A DNA stretch of 64,000 bases from positions 1-64,000 of the forward strand of contig LSSK01000018.1 in NCBI GenBank assembly GCA_001969505.1, written 5' to 3'. Positions 21,941-33,886 of the stretch are shown here, piece by piece. Position 1 is the first letter of the stretch; the number at the start of each line of letters is the position of its first letter. The notes below the pieces were generated by a model, which was not told where the DNA came from, did no database searches, and was given only the letters and a program-made list of their open reading frames with translations. A program made the translations under genes and the position numbers. This DNA is from Zancudomyces culisetae. Taxonomy: Eukaryota > Kickxellomycota > Harpellomycetes > Harpellales > Legeriomycetaceae.

Positions 21941-23862
21941 TTTATTTTGGTGATGGTATTCAAACTTTTCGTTGTGTATATTATGTACTGGTGTACTGAT
22001 TTAACTTGTAATGCTAGTGATGTGATAATCTTGGTGCGGTTCTTTTTTTTAATATTAAACTTTTGTCGTTAACCATTGAAGGGGAAGGATATTTATATTG
22101 GTATTTAAATAAATTGAGTCTTATCCTAGTTACATGCAAAACAATTTTGAACAAGTATCATAAATAACTGCTACAAATACTCTAAAGGCTCTAAAGTGGT
22201 AAAAGTACAACTATGTGTGTTAAAATGCCAATAAATCTGTATATTATGCAAAAATACGCCACTTTTATTCCCTGATAGATGACTGCATATATTTATGTAT
22301 ATTTTTCCAAGTACCCCCTATTCACAAGCTTGGAAGAAGGGGGAATCAATAGCTGAACCCCTTTATGCAATTTCAAATGCACAAGTCGTTGTTAACCCTC
22401 TAAAATGTATTTTAGATATCTTTTTAATTTTTTTTTTGGCTTTTGAGTACAGTAACCTCTACCATTAAGATAGAAGAGTACTCCTACGTTGTGTGGGGTC
22501 AAATAGTTACACAAACCAAGCGTGTGAAATAGTAGGAGTAACAACTGCGTCTTTTAATCCCAATGAACCCGGAATTTAGTTCGACTAGTTACGCTGGCAT
22601 CAATTTTTTGATGGTATCTGGATTGGTATAGTAGCCAGAATCATGCAGTGTTATGTAGCTTTGGTATTTTGTAAGCGCATATGCTGGATAGCGAAAGTAG
22701 ATAATAGGGTGATATTAGTTTTTTGTGGAGGCGTAGCATTTAGAAATTGAATAGCATAAAACATTCTATTTCACTTGTTTCGCATTTATAGATTTGGCAG
22801 GAAAAACGGTGCAAAACAGGGGGAGGGAAGGAAGAGGAGGTGAAATACCATACCAATTTCGCTAATGCAAACCATATGTTTATTCCCCTTGCCTTTTCAC
22901 CTCCCTTTATGTATGGTACGACCGCAAATAGCGCACTAAGTTTAATGTGATGGGACTTGGAATGCATTTTCACAGACTATTTGCACCAAAGTTCTAGCTG
23001 TTTTTCATTGTAACTAGTGTTGCACTTACGCATATACCGCATCCGGATATTTGATAGCTCAAACGTGAATCTTTGCACTAACTAAAGACTTTCCTGCTAG
23101 GATTGGGGCTTTGCTGACGCAAATGTACACAGCTCAGGTGATATAGTTCATTGGCTACAGACTTTATATGCTTTCTTAGTCGCAATCAACCAATACTGTA
23201 TATGTGTTTTTTATTGGTATACCAGCTGAGAAAAATATGTATTACTAAAAGCATGGATATTACATGTCTTTACCATTAGCCTTGTTTTCGAATCATTAAA
23301 CCTCAAATAAATGGTTTAGACTCAACATCCGTTGCTGGATTCACAATAAAGCTTATTAGCTCTGTAAGCGATAAAATAAAATGGAAATGTTAATCGTCTT
23401 TACAAATCATAAGGGTCAAGGGTACCAGAAATCGTTGGCGACGTTAATTAGCGTGGATATAGCCTTATTTTTGTACATTATTGATTATAAATGTAGTGTC
23501 GTATGTTTCTAGCCAAAGATTACAAGTTGAGTAACACTATCGTTCACTTATCTTGCTATAAAAATAATAACCCAAAAAAAGGAAGGTGAGAGGTAGAAAG
23601 GGAAAGGAAGGGTAAATAAAGTTTCTTCTGTTTGGTACCAAAACACTTGTAAACCAAGTGTACGCACTTCCCCAATATACCCTGGATGTAGTACAACCAG
23701 CTTGGTCTAATTTCTGCAAACACAGTTCGCTCCACTCCCTTACCCTTACCCTTACTCTTACCCTTTCTATATACTTTTCTTGTCAAAATAAAATTCAAAC
23801 AAAATTAAATGATGTGGTATCTGTATTGCAGATCTATACCAATGTGAAAAAAATAAAAAAAA
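21941..23862. other. long gene-poor spacer
   Basis: About 1.9 kb without a convincing gene. Contains a CCCTTA tandem repeat at about 23738-23767 and the promoter of the secreted-protein gene. Confidence 0.4.
23738..23767. repeat. short CCCTTA tandem repeat
   Basis: About five copies, one with CTCTTA. The unit is not a rotation of the common telomere repeat CCCTAA. Confidence 0.7.
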
Positions 23863-25110
23863 TTAGTAACTATAGAATAAAAATTTCATGCCCAAACTAA
23901 AGGCTGCCAAGGAACTAATAACTATAATATTCAAAACGAGATTTGGTCTTGATTCTGTTTTGTTTGCTATTCTGCCCAAGTTTTGAAGCATAAATAGACA
24001 TGATATTCCAAAGCCAATAGCGACACTAATCCATCTAACTAGAGGGTATTTTAGCATACAGGCCAACGAAACCAAGATCCAGACAGATGTGGAGTATCCA
24101 TAGACAGATACCGCTTCTATCAATGTGCAGTCTAGCCCAAAATATTTACTGGTGAAGCTGAGAATCACAGACATTATCCCAACATACATATACACAACAG
24201 CAAAGGCCAGGAAAAATATAGAAATATCATGTTCAACGGGTGTGCCATATACCAGCTGCACAATGATTATGCTTAATCGGTAGGCCACAAATATAAAGTA
24301 TATTACGCTTGTTGGAACCCAAAAAGGCCCTATTTGTTATTATGCCGATTGGTGTTATTGGTTTTTTGTAAAAAAAGTAGAGCGGTGAAATAAAAATAGT
24401 GAAGTAAGATATTACACGAAGATCCGATCACCATGGAACCGGCGGTAAAATATTAAATAAATATACGTTCATAAGTATATTAGTGTTGATAGTTTACCCC
24501 AAAGATCAGGTTTTGCTGTTATGGCATCAAAAAACTCATTTTGTGGCATAATACTCATGACAATTTTCTGAATAACATCTTTCGTGTCAACGTCAAAATA
24601 TACCGACCAATATGATATGTTCCAAATGGAACCACCCTGCGTCGGTGTACTTGTCGCAACATTCACTGGATCTCTGCTACTTAGAGTCGAGACTGGACCT
24701 ATTTTTACGAATGTTTTACGTTACTAAACTTACAAGATCTTGTTTGCACTGCTTTATAAAGCTTTGTTTTTATTAGATAAACATATCCATGTGTGTATTA
24801 TATAGGAAAAATAAATTTAAAAACGCAGTATATTACCCCGAGTAGCGCCAAGATTAGGTTCAGTAGTATAATCTAGTTATAGGAATAAATTACATTGTTT
24901 ACTATATTTTCCTTTCCACTAGTTTTTAAGCAAAGTGACAAACACAAATATTTACCTTGGAATTCAAGCTGATTCTATTTGTAAACGTAGATATTTTACT
25001 ATAAGTGACCAACCTTATTAATATACTTGAGTAATTATATGCAAAGATGCCTTTTTTTGTTTTACCTCATCCACATCAATCACAATGTTATAATCGTTTT
25101 TTGCCTCCAT
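23863..25110 (-). CDS. Yip1-domain Golgi membrane protein, YIPF1/YIPF2-like, five exons
   Basis: Multi-pass membrane protein of the Golgi/ER that interacts with Rab GTPases. Exons: 25110-25066, 24974-24956, 24872-24837, 24698-24498, 24329-23863. They sum to 768 bases, 255 residues. The start MEAKNDYNIVIDVDENQLEF and the segment NISYWSVYFDVDTKDVIQKI are as in YIPF1/2. KPDLWGPFWVPTSVIYFIFV spans the last splice junction without a gap. About five hydrophobic segments follow (e.g. ISIFFLAFAVVYMYVGIMSV and a segment containing VWILVSLACML). The second exon is only 19 bases. All acceptors are TAG. The frame is consistent across all junctions. Confident of the family, less so of the exact orthologue. 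Confidence 0.85.
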
Positions 25111-25873
25111 CGCTTCGAGTGTTTTTTTTCCTCTATGGTACAATTAATACAATCTCGGGCATAAATGTTTATTGCTAATTAATGAAAACGAATGAATAGT
25201 TGCAATGTTATTTCTACAGCTTTGCTGGGCTAAAATGAAAAAAAAATGAAAGAAAATATGTTTGGGTTACTGTTATGCTTTGTAATTTTCTCTACTCCAA
25301 ATTTTGAATAAGTTAACCAATGGCCTGGTGTAAAATTTTACAAAGTAAAATTTCCCTAAAACTTTACACCAATCAGTTCATTTTCTTTTATGGCAAACCT
25401 AGCTTCATTCTCAGCTTCGAAATTAAAGGACTGGGTAACGGGCACAGAAAAGGCGCCATTTACTATTGTTATAAAGCCCAAAAGGTGACCGAGCTGATAG
25501 GAGAATTCTTACCAACTTATAGATATTAGGATAGCTTGATCATTTGTAGATACGATGGACATTCTGGACACAAAGGTAGATTCGTTAACCATATTTTTGG
25601 CAAATAAATAGTCCAGTATCGAAAACGCTAAGCAACAATACAGTCGCATACTCCCCCTTAAGGCTACTGAATGAGTATTGTTGTGATGCATATATCATAG
25701 TGACAACGATATATAGTTATAGTGGAGTTAGGTTGAAAAATAAAACAAATTAGAAGAAACATAGTTATACTAAGAGATTATCTTTTTTAACCAACACTTT
25801 ATATTATCATTTAGCGATAAAACGCTAACGAGGACAAAATAAAAACAGCATTGTAAATTATTAGAAAAATTTC
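25111..25873. other. intergenic YIPF-CAT2
   Basis: AT-rich. Short plus frame at 25320-25529 (starts ATG) has no features I recognise. No gene called. Confidence 0.4.
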
Positions 25874-27820
25874 TTAGTCGGTAGCGAGATGTAGTATATC
25901 ATTAAGGCTTTTGCCCAAAGTGGAAGAAAACAGTGAGATGTCGGTTTTCTTGTCACCTTCGGGAACTTTGTAGTTTTCCCATGTAGTTATAATGGCACGA
26001 GTACAGTTTTTATCCAAACCGTACCCAACGCCATAACCAGAAGGAACTACGGGTGCGAAGCCTCCCTGGAAGTCTCTTGCAGGAGAAACATTGCTAGTAG
26101 ACAGCTCAAAGTACATTGACTTCAGATACCCAGGGTCGTTGAAAAGTGTAGCTTTTGCCAACTCATCAGGGTTTGCTTGATCCAGCATACAACGCAAGCC
26201 CAATAAGTGTCTGTCTACACCATAGCCCGATCCGGCAGCCTTCATATACTCTGCGTGTACACCTAACGCACCTATAAGAGACTCCATCTTTCGAGCGTTT
26301 GTAACCGAGGGGTTGTCAATTGCTTTAACAAACGCCAGTGATTCGTTGCTAGCCACTCTAACACACTCTGTTCTTCCACCTAAATAGCTGCGAGTTCCCG
26401 CAGCTTCATAGGTAGCAGTAGCTCTTCCATGAATACGATAGTATGTCAACTGAATTGCCATTTGTGCAAGCGAATCAGGACTTATTTGAGCTTTTTTAGC
26501 TGTCTCAGACCCTATCCCCTCTAGCTTAATATTCTTGAGATTAACATTGTTGGCAAATTTAAGGGTTTCTGCTTTGACTGCCTCCAACTTATCCAAAATG
26601 TCCTGGTTAATTTGCCACTTCAACAAAGCCGGTGGTGGTAAATCGGTACTTCCGGTTTTATGTAAAACACCCTTTTTTTCTTTTGCTAAAGCCTCCACAA
26701 TAATCCTTCCAGTGGTAAGTGCATCGACTGGTGTGTGTTCACAATTTAGTCCCACATGTCCATTGTTTAGTACAAGTAGTTCAATAGGCTTATCATACCA
26801 TCGGTTTTCCCCATGTTTGGACTTCAAAAAGTATTGGGCACGTTTATCTATGTCATAGCTATCATCCACGTCCATTTCTGTATCCAAGCTAACGGAAAAT
26901 AGAGCTGTTTCGATTGTACGTAGGTTCTCTGTGTTTGCAGGCGAAATATCTATCAACCCCTGACGCACAGTTGCCCATACATCTCTGTTTGCTGCTGTAA
27001 ATATACCAATCGCTGCCTGTTTTTGTGTATGGCTGTTCTCAACTTGAGATATTAGTTGATTCAACTGGTTATAAATGCCGTCGTCAGACACCCTGCTTCC
27101 TTGTTGATCGTACACATTTACTTTAAATATCTGATCCTTGTATATTACTGTAATATGTCTTTCAGCACAAGGATATGAAGAAACGATTTCATCGCACTGT
27201 AGCTTGGGTATCCGGGAACAACCAAATTGACGCTTGAATTGATCCATGCAAAAGGGTTTCCCATTTCTTTGATATTCGGGCTCGACTTTTCCTTGGTTCA
27301 ATTTATCATTAAAGTCCAGCAGATGATTAATTAACACGCTAGCCCTTTGTAGCTGAAATGCTGTATGAACACCCTTCTTTACTTCGCTTGGCTTTGGCAT
27401 TTGAGCACCTGGAGGTTCAGCAATGGTTGCATACCAATTGACATTCAGATAACAAGGTTCTCTATATTCCAGATATGCCTTATTGAGCCATATGTTCTCC
27501 AGCCAACTCTTCTTCTGGCTCTTTGAATACTCAAATAATCGCTGTTGCAAAATAGGACCCAGTCCACCATTGTTGCTAATAAAGCTGTTAACTGCATGAG
27601 TTGAGTCTCGAAATTCATCTTTTGTTTGGAGTGGCTCGAGAGTCTTCAAATACCGTTCGGCTGTCTGCTTTAAAGTCGGAATAGGTAGCTTTGGTAAGAG
27701 GTCCTGGTTGTCGAAAGTACCAACCGTGGCCCCAGTTGAATGCTTTCTATTTCTTAATTCCGAATTTAAGGCTCGCTTATTTGCGGGAAATCTGGCTATT
27801 CCGGACCTCAGGGTGAACAT
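25874..27820 (-). CDS. CAT2: carnitine O-acetyltransferase, mitochondrial/peroxisomal
   Basis: Moves acetyl groups between CoA and carnitine so that acetyl units can cross organelle membranes. 648 residues, one exon. The N-terminus is Arg/Ser-rich without acids (FTLRSGIARFPANKRALNS), a likely mitochondrial presequence. The enzyme starts with LPKLPIPTLKQTAERYLKTL, the choline/carnitine acyltransferase signature 1. WLNKAYLEYREPCYLNVNWY, FKRQFGCSRIPK and FAANRDVWA-type segments follow. The catalytic histidine is His362 in NCEHTPVDA. The C-terminal part has YYRIHGRATATYEAAGTRSY and the CoA/carnitine-site segment HLLGLRCML, then GGFAPVVPSGYGVGYG. It ends ATD, so no PTS1 peroxisome signal. In yeast Cat2 serves both organelles. 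Very sure of the family. Confidence 0.95.
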   Translation of the reverse strand: MFTLRSGIARFPANKRALNSELRNRKHSTGATVGTFDNQDLLPKLPIPTLKQTAERYLKTLEPLQTKDEFRDSTHAVNSFISNNGGLGPILQQRLFEYSKSQKKSWLENIWLNKAYLEYREPCYLNVNWYATIAEPPGAQMPKPSEVKKGVHTAFQLQRASVLINHLLDFNDKLNQGKVEPEYQRNGKPFCMDQFKRQFGCSRIPKLQCDEIVSSYPCAERHITVIYKDQIFKVNVYDQQGSRVSDDGIYNQLNQLISQVENSHTQKQAAIGIFTAANRDVWATVRQGLIDISPANTENLRTIETALFSVSLDTEMDVDDSYDIDKRAQYFLKSKHGENRWYDKPIELLVLNNGHVGLNCEHTPVDALTTGRIIVEALAKEKKGVLHKTGSTDLPPPALLKWQINQDILDKLEAVKAETLKFANNVNLKNIKLEGIGSETAKKAQISPDSLAQMAIQLTYYRIHGRATATYEAAGTRSYLGGRTECVRVASNESLAFVKAIDNPSVTNARKMESLIGALGVHAEYMKAAGSGYGVDRHLLGLRCMLDQANPDELAKATLFNDPGYLKSMYFELSTSNVSPARDFQGGFAPVVPSGYGVGYGLDKNCTRAIITTWENYKVPEGDKKTDISLFSSTLGKSLNDILHLATD

Positions 27821-29315
27821 TGCTATTGTTTAGTGTTGTGCCTCCAAATACTTGTAGATGCTATTAGTATCTGCTGTTATTCGTAGAGCTAAAAACCTTC
27901 TACCTTTTTTTCCGAGTAATATAGTAGATATTTTGTATGTATTGAGATATAACGTTTGAGGTTATTGTGATTAGTAAAAAAATAAAAACAGGGCTTTGGC
28001 ATTGCATTTCAATTGCTAATCAAAATCCCCCCCCCCCCTCAAAGCTGAAATATGGAGCAAATAAAAACAAGTACAAAAAAAAATGCATTTCGGAGCTAGG
28101 AAAACATTGGAGTTGAATAAGTTAAGCTGAGTCTATCAAAGCTAATCAAAATGTGAATCCAGAGGCGTTACATATTCAATTTGGTGGGAGGTTAGGCTTA
28201 TTTGCTAACTGGTATGTGCTTGTGAAAGTTTTTTTTTATCTTTTCAACAAAACAAAAAAAATGCAATAATATTAACATTAGTGGAGTAAATACAAACAGT
28301 ATGTTTCATGTTTGAATTTTACCCAGGATTAGGCTTGCATGATAAAAAATCAACAATTAGTGATCTGAGTGTGAAACTTTCAGGAAGCGAAATGCTTAAA
28401 TAATACACTATCTAGTGTAGCTAGAAGCACGAGAGCACTAAAGTGTACAAGACGTAGTAATGTGTGCCTGTCCTGCATTTTAACCATTAAACATGGTTCT
28501 TTTGTCAACACAACTGAGGTTTGAGGTGAGGCACTCCCTTTTATACAAACTTTTCGCGAAACCTTTGCGCGGGGTTTGGTTTTGCACTTTGTTTCACAAT
28601 GATAAACAAAAAAAAGTATTCATCAAGTAAAGAGCAATCAAACGGAAAAGTAGAAAATATCGATGCATCCAAAGGTTTCAAGAGTATGAAAAGGAGGGGT
28701 GGGGCTGTGTAGCTAACCAAAATTTTTCAGAAGTAGAACGGTGATACAAAGTACAAGGTTGGACGATCACCCTTCCTCTAGTACAAGATGTAGTCGGATA
28801 ATATTTGTTGTTATTTCCAAAACTATGAGTCCCCAAATACTTCTCCATTTGAGAGAGAGGGGAGGGGAGTGTGTAACCCCCTTTCAACGCACTTTTAATG
28901 CACGTTGGTAGTATACACGAACAAGATGTCTAGTTTTCGAAGCCAATACGCTACTTTCATTCAATTATAATCCTTCATACACTAATATACGGCGTCCTAA
29001 ATTTCTAACAAATAAGAGCCAGGGCAAAGTAAGTATTTAAGCTAGCTTTTGGCCAGAAAGTTTGGGTGAGTAATCATATTCCATCGACAATAGTGGTAAA
29101 TATGGAACTGGATAGAATACAAGTTTGTTCGAATCACTTTATTCATAATTATGTGGATATCCATGTAACACTAATGAAATGATACTAATACAGACCAGGC
29201 AAATGTTTGTGTCATAGAATGTTAAAACACTACTAAACAATAGTATGTTGGCATCAAAAGAGATTTTTCTTAGAAAAGTACACGCAAATGTAAGGGTAAA
29301 AGAAAAAAAAACAAT
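27821..29315. other. intergenic CAT2-B-box gene
   Basis: About 1.5 kb. A run of about ten C at 28026-28038. Short frames only (e.g. minus 28678-28887). No gene called. Confidence 0.4.
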
Positions 29316-32000
29316 TCAACTGTAGCCACCAGACTTGATGACCTTGATACTTTCCAAAAGGTTTTTTTCACTAGGAAATCTTACACGTTTACCAGATTCC
29401 TTATTTCCGCCAGATTTTGGTTTATAGGGTTTTGCGGATAAGAGCGTTGAAAACGAGTCGCCCGAGTCGTAAGTGCTGTGAGAATTTATAGATTTAATCG
29501 ACTTGCGCAACTTGTCAGCTGTAGTGCTGGATCGAAACGAAAAGGAAGTAGTAGTGCTGGTAGCGCCAGTAGCACCATTGAAAGGTAAAGAAGAAAAGTT
29601 TTGGTTTTCCAGGTTTCGGTGAAAGGGAATAGGTGCAAAGGAAAATGTGTTGTTTTCAGAGTCCCGAACGGTAGGGTTGGAAGAGTAGTGATTCATATTT
29701 GGAAATGTAACAGAAGAAGGGCTAGATGGGTTGTTGTACCTGGAGATAGCCTTTTTCCTGCGCAAAGTGGTGTTAAAAGAGCTATATGGTTTCTTCCTGT
29801 TATTATCATTGGGTGAATTATGGCGGTGGGCTATGGGCAACGAGCGATTCTTGTTGTACAAAAAGCCAGAGGTCTGCGCATGGCCGTTAGGTGAATGGTT
29901 TTGTTGGTATCTTTGCGGGGTTTGAGGAGGGGTGGTAAAGCTGGAGTCAGGAACAGACGTATTCATCAGCGTGTTTCTCATGAGTTCAATCTGGCCGAAC
30001 CGTTCAGAGATTTCCTCCAACCTTGTGTCGATCCTCTGATAGCTAGAGCTGGAAGAAAGAGAAGGCGGGGTGGAATGAGAAAGCGAGGGAGAAGGGCTTC
30101 CGTACTCATCCAAGGCCGATGAATCGCTGGTGCTGCTTAGTGAAATCGAATCGCTCTCGTCTTCAAAATCACTGTTGAATTCATCATTGTCTAAAGATAC
30201 GTTATCTTGCATTGTGCCCAGACGCTTAGATTTGTTTATAGCAGCGGTTTTTCGCCGCAGCAAGACACCATCAGTGTTGGAACCAGCAACACTAAGTAGC
30301 TGGGCTTCAAGTAGTCTGGTAGTCTCGTAATAGCTATATATTCCTACACTAACTGCCACAAAGCATATTGAATCAGCCGAGTTGCTAAGGGTCTCTACGA
30401 TATCTTCGTCAAGCTTGAGCAATTCAAAGAGCTTTACTTCTCCAAATTTAAAGTTGGTGTTGTTGGCAACGAGGCAATTGTTCTGCAAATTTGGATGCCG
30501 TGGAAATTCAAGCTGTACACGAACGTTGGTGTTTACCTTTTCAATGTTTTGAAATCGCTCGTCCTCAAGCAATTCTACTTCAATGGTAATCAAGGCATCG
30601 CCATCATCACTTCTACTCCGTCTTATGGTCAACCCGAACTCGCATCCGTAGGTCTTGATACTGTAATTTTCTATTTTTAAGTGTTCTGGTTCCTTTCCTA
30701 GCATATGTATTCGATTAACTGTAATCTTTACGCTTGATGGTTTAGGCTCTTCGCATCGAATAGTCTCCTTAAACTTTTCGTTGCTTTTACTCAACAAGTA
30801 TTGTTTGGTTCCAATCATTCCACTCATGTTCTGATACTTATCCTTTAGAGATATTGCTAATGCTTTCCCTCCAACTATTGCCTGGGTTCTAGTATAGCTC
30901 TCCATTTGGTCCTGCGAAAAGTTAACCAGTTGGTGCATTTCAACACATTCACTCTCAAGCTGTTCAACCGCCCTCCTTATTTGCCGCTCTACTTTTGTAT
31001 GCTTTTTCTTTATTACTTTTATCTGCTCATCAAGCCTTCGCCTGCATTTATTAATTATACAATTATATTCCTCCTTCAAATCCTCGCCCTTTAGACGGAT
31101 ATTTTTAACTTCGCTGTCAACCTGGGCCCCAAGCTCCAAACACTTTTCTATCTCCTCATCCACCATGTCATATACTTCGTCATACTTTACTGCTGCTGGG
31201 CTAAGGTCGTGTTTTTTATGTAATTCCTGGTTGTTTTTACAGATTTCGCACACACCAAGTTCACAATCACTGCACCAGTAGAGTGCCTTTTGGGTTCCAT
31301 GCATTTTGCAGGTTTCACCAAAGAGCATCACCTGGATCTTTTTCTCCAAATCTTCTGTCCACACACCCCTAGAGTTTCGCCTGACTGTTACCAAATCACC
31401 TAATGTGCTTGCTTCCTCTTCCTCTTCCTCTTCCTCGTCGTCCTCGTCGTCGTTCTCCTCCTCTTCTTCCTCTTCCTCACACTCATCCTCACCCTTTCCC
31501 TCAACTACGGCTCCCGTATCTTTACTCCTTCGTTTTCCTATCTGTTCTGTTCTCTCTTCTCCTTCCTTCTTTTCAGATCCTCCCTCGGTTCTTGTTTCGA
31601 GTCTTATTTTAGTTTCAGTCCCAGTCCCAGTCCCAGTTCCATCTGCTTTTACAACGTCTTTCTTAAATAGATCTTTGTTGCTTTCACTTTCTCGTGTATT
31701 ATCTTCCTTGGTTGATCCCAGTACAATATGACTCTTTCGATTTTCTGTTGATACATCAGCCCTCTTATGGGGTATTGATTCCCGCGGCCGTGTGTGTTCT
31801 GAAAGCAGTTCTTTATTTTTTATATTCGACTCGGGCTCCATGTTTTTGATTTGAATAAATTTTTTTTCGCTCTCTTCGTGAAGAAATATTTCAAATTCTT
31901 CAATCTCAAATTCCGAATCGCTTTCAATTTCTTCCTTGATATTTTTTTCCTTGCTAAACATGTGCTTACTAAAACTTTTAAAGAATAAAATTTTTTTCAT
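29316..32000 (-). CDS. B-box zinc-finger / coiled-coil protein (TRIM-like, no RING)
   Basis: 894 residues, one exon. Order: acidic/charged N-terminus (1-205) with a short GTGTGTGTE repeat and two glutamate/aspartate runs; a B-box zinc finger at about 228-268 (CKMHGTQKALYWCSDCELG, then CEICKNNQELHKKHD); a coiled coil at about 275-380 (EIEKCLELGAQVDSEVKNIR, KCRRRLDEQIKVIKKKHTKV); a globular-looking part at about 410-560; and a long Ser/Asn/Pro-rich tail. B-box plus coiled coil is the TRIM core, but there is no RING finger before it and no B30.2/SPRY or NHL domain that I can see after it. The function is unknown. B-box proteins are scarce in fungi. The tail ends with FPSEKNLLESIKVIKSGG. Confidence 0.85.
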   Translation of the reverse strand: MKKILFFKSFSKHMFSKEKNIKEEIESDSEFEIEEFEIFLHEESEKKFIQIKNMEPESNIKNKELLSEHTRPRESIPHKRADVSTENRKSHIVLGSTKEDNTRESESNKDLFKKDVVKADGTGTGTGTETKIRLETRTEGGSEKKEGEERTEQIGKRRSKDTGAVVEGKGEDECEEEEEEEENDDEDDEEEEEEEEASTLGDLVTVRRNSRGVWTEDLEKKIQVMLFGETCKMHGTQKALYWCSDCELGVCEICKNNQELHKKHDLSPAAVKYDEVYDMVDEEIEKCLELGAQVDSEVKNIRLKGEDLKEEYNCIINKCRRRLDEQIKVIKKKHTKVERQIRRAVEQLESECVEMHQLVNFSQDQMESYTRTQAIVGGKALAISLKDKYQNMSGMIGTKQYLLSKSNEKFKETIRCEEPKPSSVKITVNRIHMLGKEPEHLKIENYSIKTYGCEFGLTIRRSRSDDGDALITIEVELLEDERFQNIEKVNTNVRVQLEFPRHPNLQNNCLVANNTNFKFGEVKLFELLKLDEDIVETLSNSADSICFVAVSVGIYSYYETTRLLEAQLLSVAGSNTDGVLLRRKTAAINKSKRLGTMQDNVSLDNDEFNSDFEDESDSISLSSTSDSSALDEYGSPSPSLSHSTPPSLSSSSSYQRIDTRLEEISERFGQIELMRNTLMNTSVPDSSFTTPPQTPQRYQQNHSPNGHAQTSGFLYNKNRSLPIAHRHNSPNDNNRKKPYSSFNTTLRRKKAISRYNNPSSPSSVTFPNMNHYSSNPTVRDSENNTFSFAPIPFHRNLENQNFSSLPFNGATGATSTTTSFSFRSSTTADKLRKSIKSINSHSTYDSGDSFSTLLSAKPYKPKSGGNKESGKRVRFPSEKNLLESIKVIKSGGYS

Positions 32001-33886
32001 GTTTTATTCTATTTTGTCAACTTTTCTTTACTTTTATTTTCTTTCCTATAACTCTTGGTTGGATTTCGTTGATATTCAATAAATACGAAAACAAACATCT
32101 GTTTTGGCTTTTGAATGGTTCTTAGAATATGTTACCACTGTGGTTTCTCTATAACATTACATGTGTAGCCTTTTTATGCACACCACTGCCGTCTTTATTT
32201 TGGTTGCCAACAAAAAAATATATATTTACATATTTGAAGGAGGAAAAGTACATGTATTCAAAGTTATATATACCTTTGACTTTCTGTTTATTTTTCTCTG
32301 CACGAGTCTCCGTGCCATGTCCAAACATCTGATATCAAATAAACGAGAAAAGCAGTATTACTCACCGATTTGGCGAGTCTAAATATCGCATTCTCCAACA
32401 ACAAATTCGAAAAACAAACGCAATTGACCCAATAACTTTGATTATCTCTCATCCAAACTCTCATTTCGATTGTTTTTTTTCCTTTTTTCGCCTTTTTTTT
32501 TGTTTTATTTATACCTTCCTGTTAAATTGTATGTAGCCTAATTTTTTTCTTTTGGCCATTGGTGGGGTACGAGAATAGTACTTTTGAATTTAATGAACCT
32601 CGAAATCATAATCAGTAACATTCTTTCAATGACATGATGTTGAAACTTGGTGAATTCAAAGTTTACTTTATATGGTCTTAGCAAATGAGATTGCCGGCAC
32701 GTTTTACTCTCTTTTTTTTCGTAATGATTTTTGATGTATATTTCATCCGAAATAAAACAATTAACTGTCAATCTATGATGTAAATCCTTCATACTATTTA
32801 CATTTGCCAAAGTAAGCCAGTTAGCATCTCTATAGATTCAAGTAAATGTGTATATATAGGATAAACTCAACTCGTTTGTGCTATCCCGCAAAAAGCTAAA
32901 CCGATAATTGGGCTAGTTACCAGTTTTTATTACCAATTAATCTAGTGTGCTGAAATGTGCCGAATCTTTATTGAAAGGGTAAAGAAGCATTCTTTACTGG
33001 CACATGTATGAGAAAGGCAACAGCCATTGAATATACTATTAAAAGGTCTCGGTCCTAAATGCGAAACTATTAAAATATAATCGGAATGCCCCACATTTGG
33101 TAAAGAGCGTAAAGAAAAGAGGCTGCAATTACCACATGGTTAAAAGATTGGGATACTGGACATCCTCTTCGCATTCTTCCCCACTCCACCCACTCTCTTA
33201 TTAACTAGCCAAAACATATGAAAAAACAAAGGCATGCTTGATCAGAGAACTATTCTGTTGCTTGCTTGCTTAAAATTAGAACAGCTTTACTATATAACGG
33301 TGAAACCCGGATACTACTCACCAACCGCCTTTTACCACCTTTTACCACCTTTTACCACCTTTTACCGCTTTTTGCCGAATATACCATTTTCCTTTACCCT
33401 TTTGAATATGCTTTATAAGTTGTGTGCAACAAAACAGATTGTTTGAAATTGTCCAAACAAAATTGAAGCAATCAAGTACAAAAAAAATCGGCTTAGGCGA
33501 ATAAAAAAATAATGCAAAGAAAAAAAAACGACAAAGAGCAAAACAGCCAATCATTTCAAAAATAAATTTACTACATGAAATGGGATTCAAAGGGTGAATT
33601 TTATTAACATTGAATCACTTGGATACTTTCTTTTTCTAAAAAGAGAATAGAGAAATCGAAATACATTTCTTCTTTTAGACTTATAGTCCTGGCTTGCTTA
33701 ACACTCTGCTAAAGGTAAGAACAACAGATATTGTTGAGATATTCGAATAGGTATATTTATCACTGCAGTTATTAATTTGGTTGGAGTTTTTGCATGTATT
33801 GAAGGTGTATAGATATATTAATTAAATTTAGGTTCTAACACTTGCTTTTCTTATATTTGTAGTAGCATTTATATTAAATATCAAAC
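32001..33886. other. long gene-poor spacer, divergent B-box/RPS16 promoters
   Basis: About 1.9 kb. A minus frame at 32538-32810 and a plus frame at 33234-33446 have no coding character. Holds the CCTTTTACCA repeat described separately. Confidence 0.4.
33328..33368. repeat. 10-base tandem repeat (CCTTTTACCA)
   Basis: Three full copies and a diverged fourth (TTTTACCGCT). It lies about 520 bases upstream of RPS16. Confidence 0.8.

Noticed and set aside
23738-23767. CCCTTA array as an internal telomere repeat
   Set aside because: CCCTTA is not a rotation or complement of the common telomere unit CCCTAA/TTAGGG, and the array is short.
31306-31731. Plus-strand frame rich in serine opposite the B-box gene
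   Set aside because: It is antisense to the Glu/Asp runs of that gene (GAG/GAA complement reads as Ser/Leu codons).
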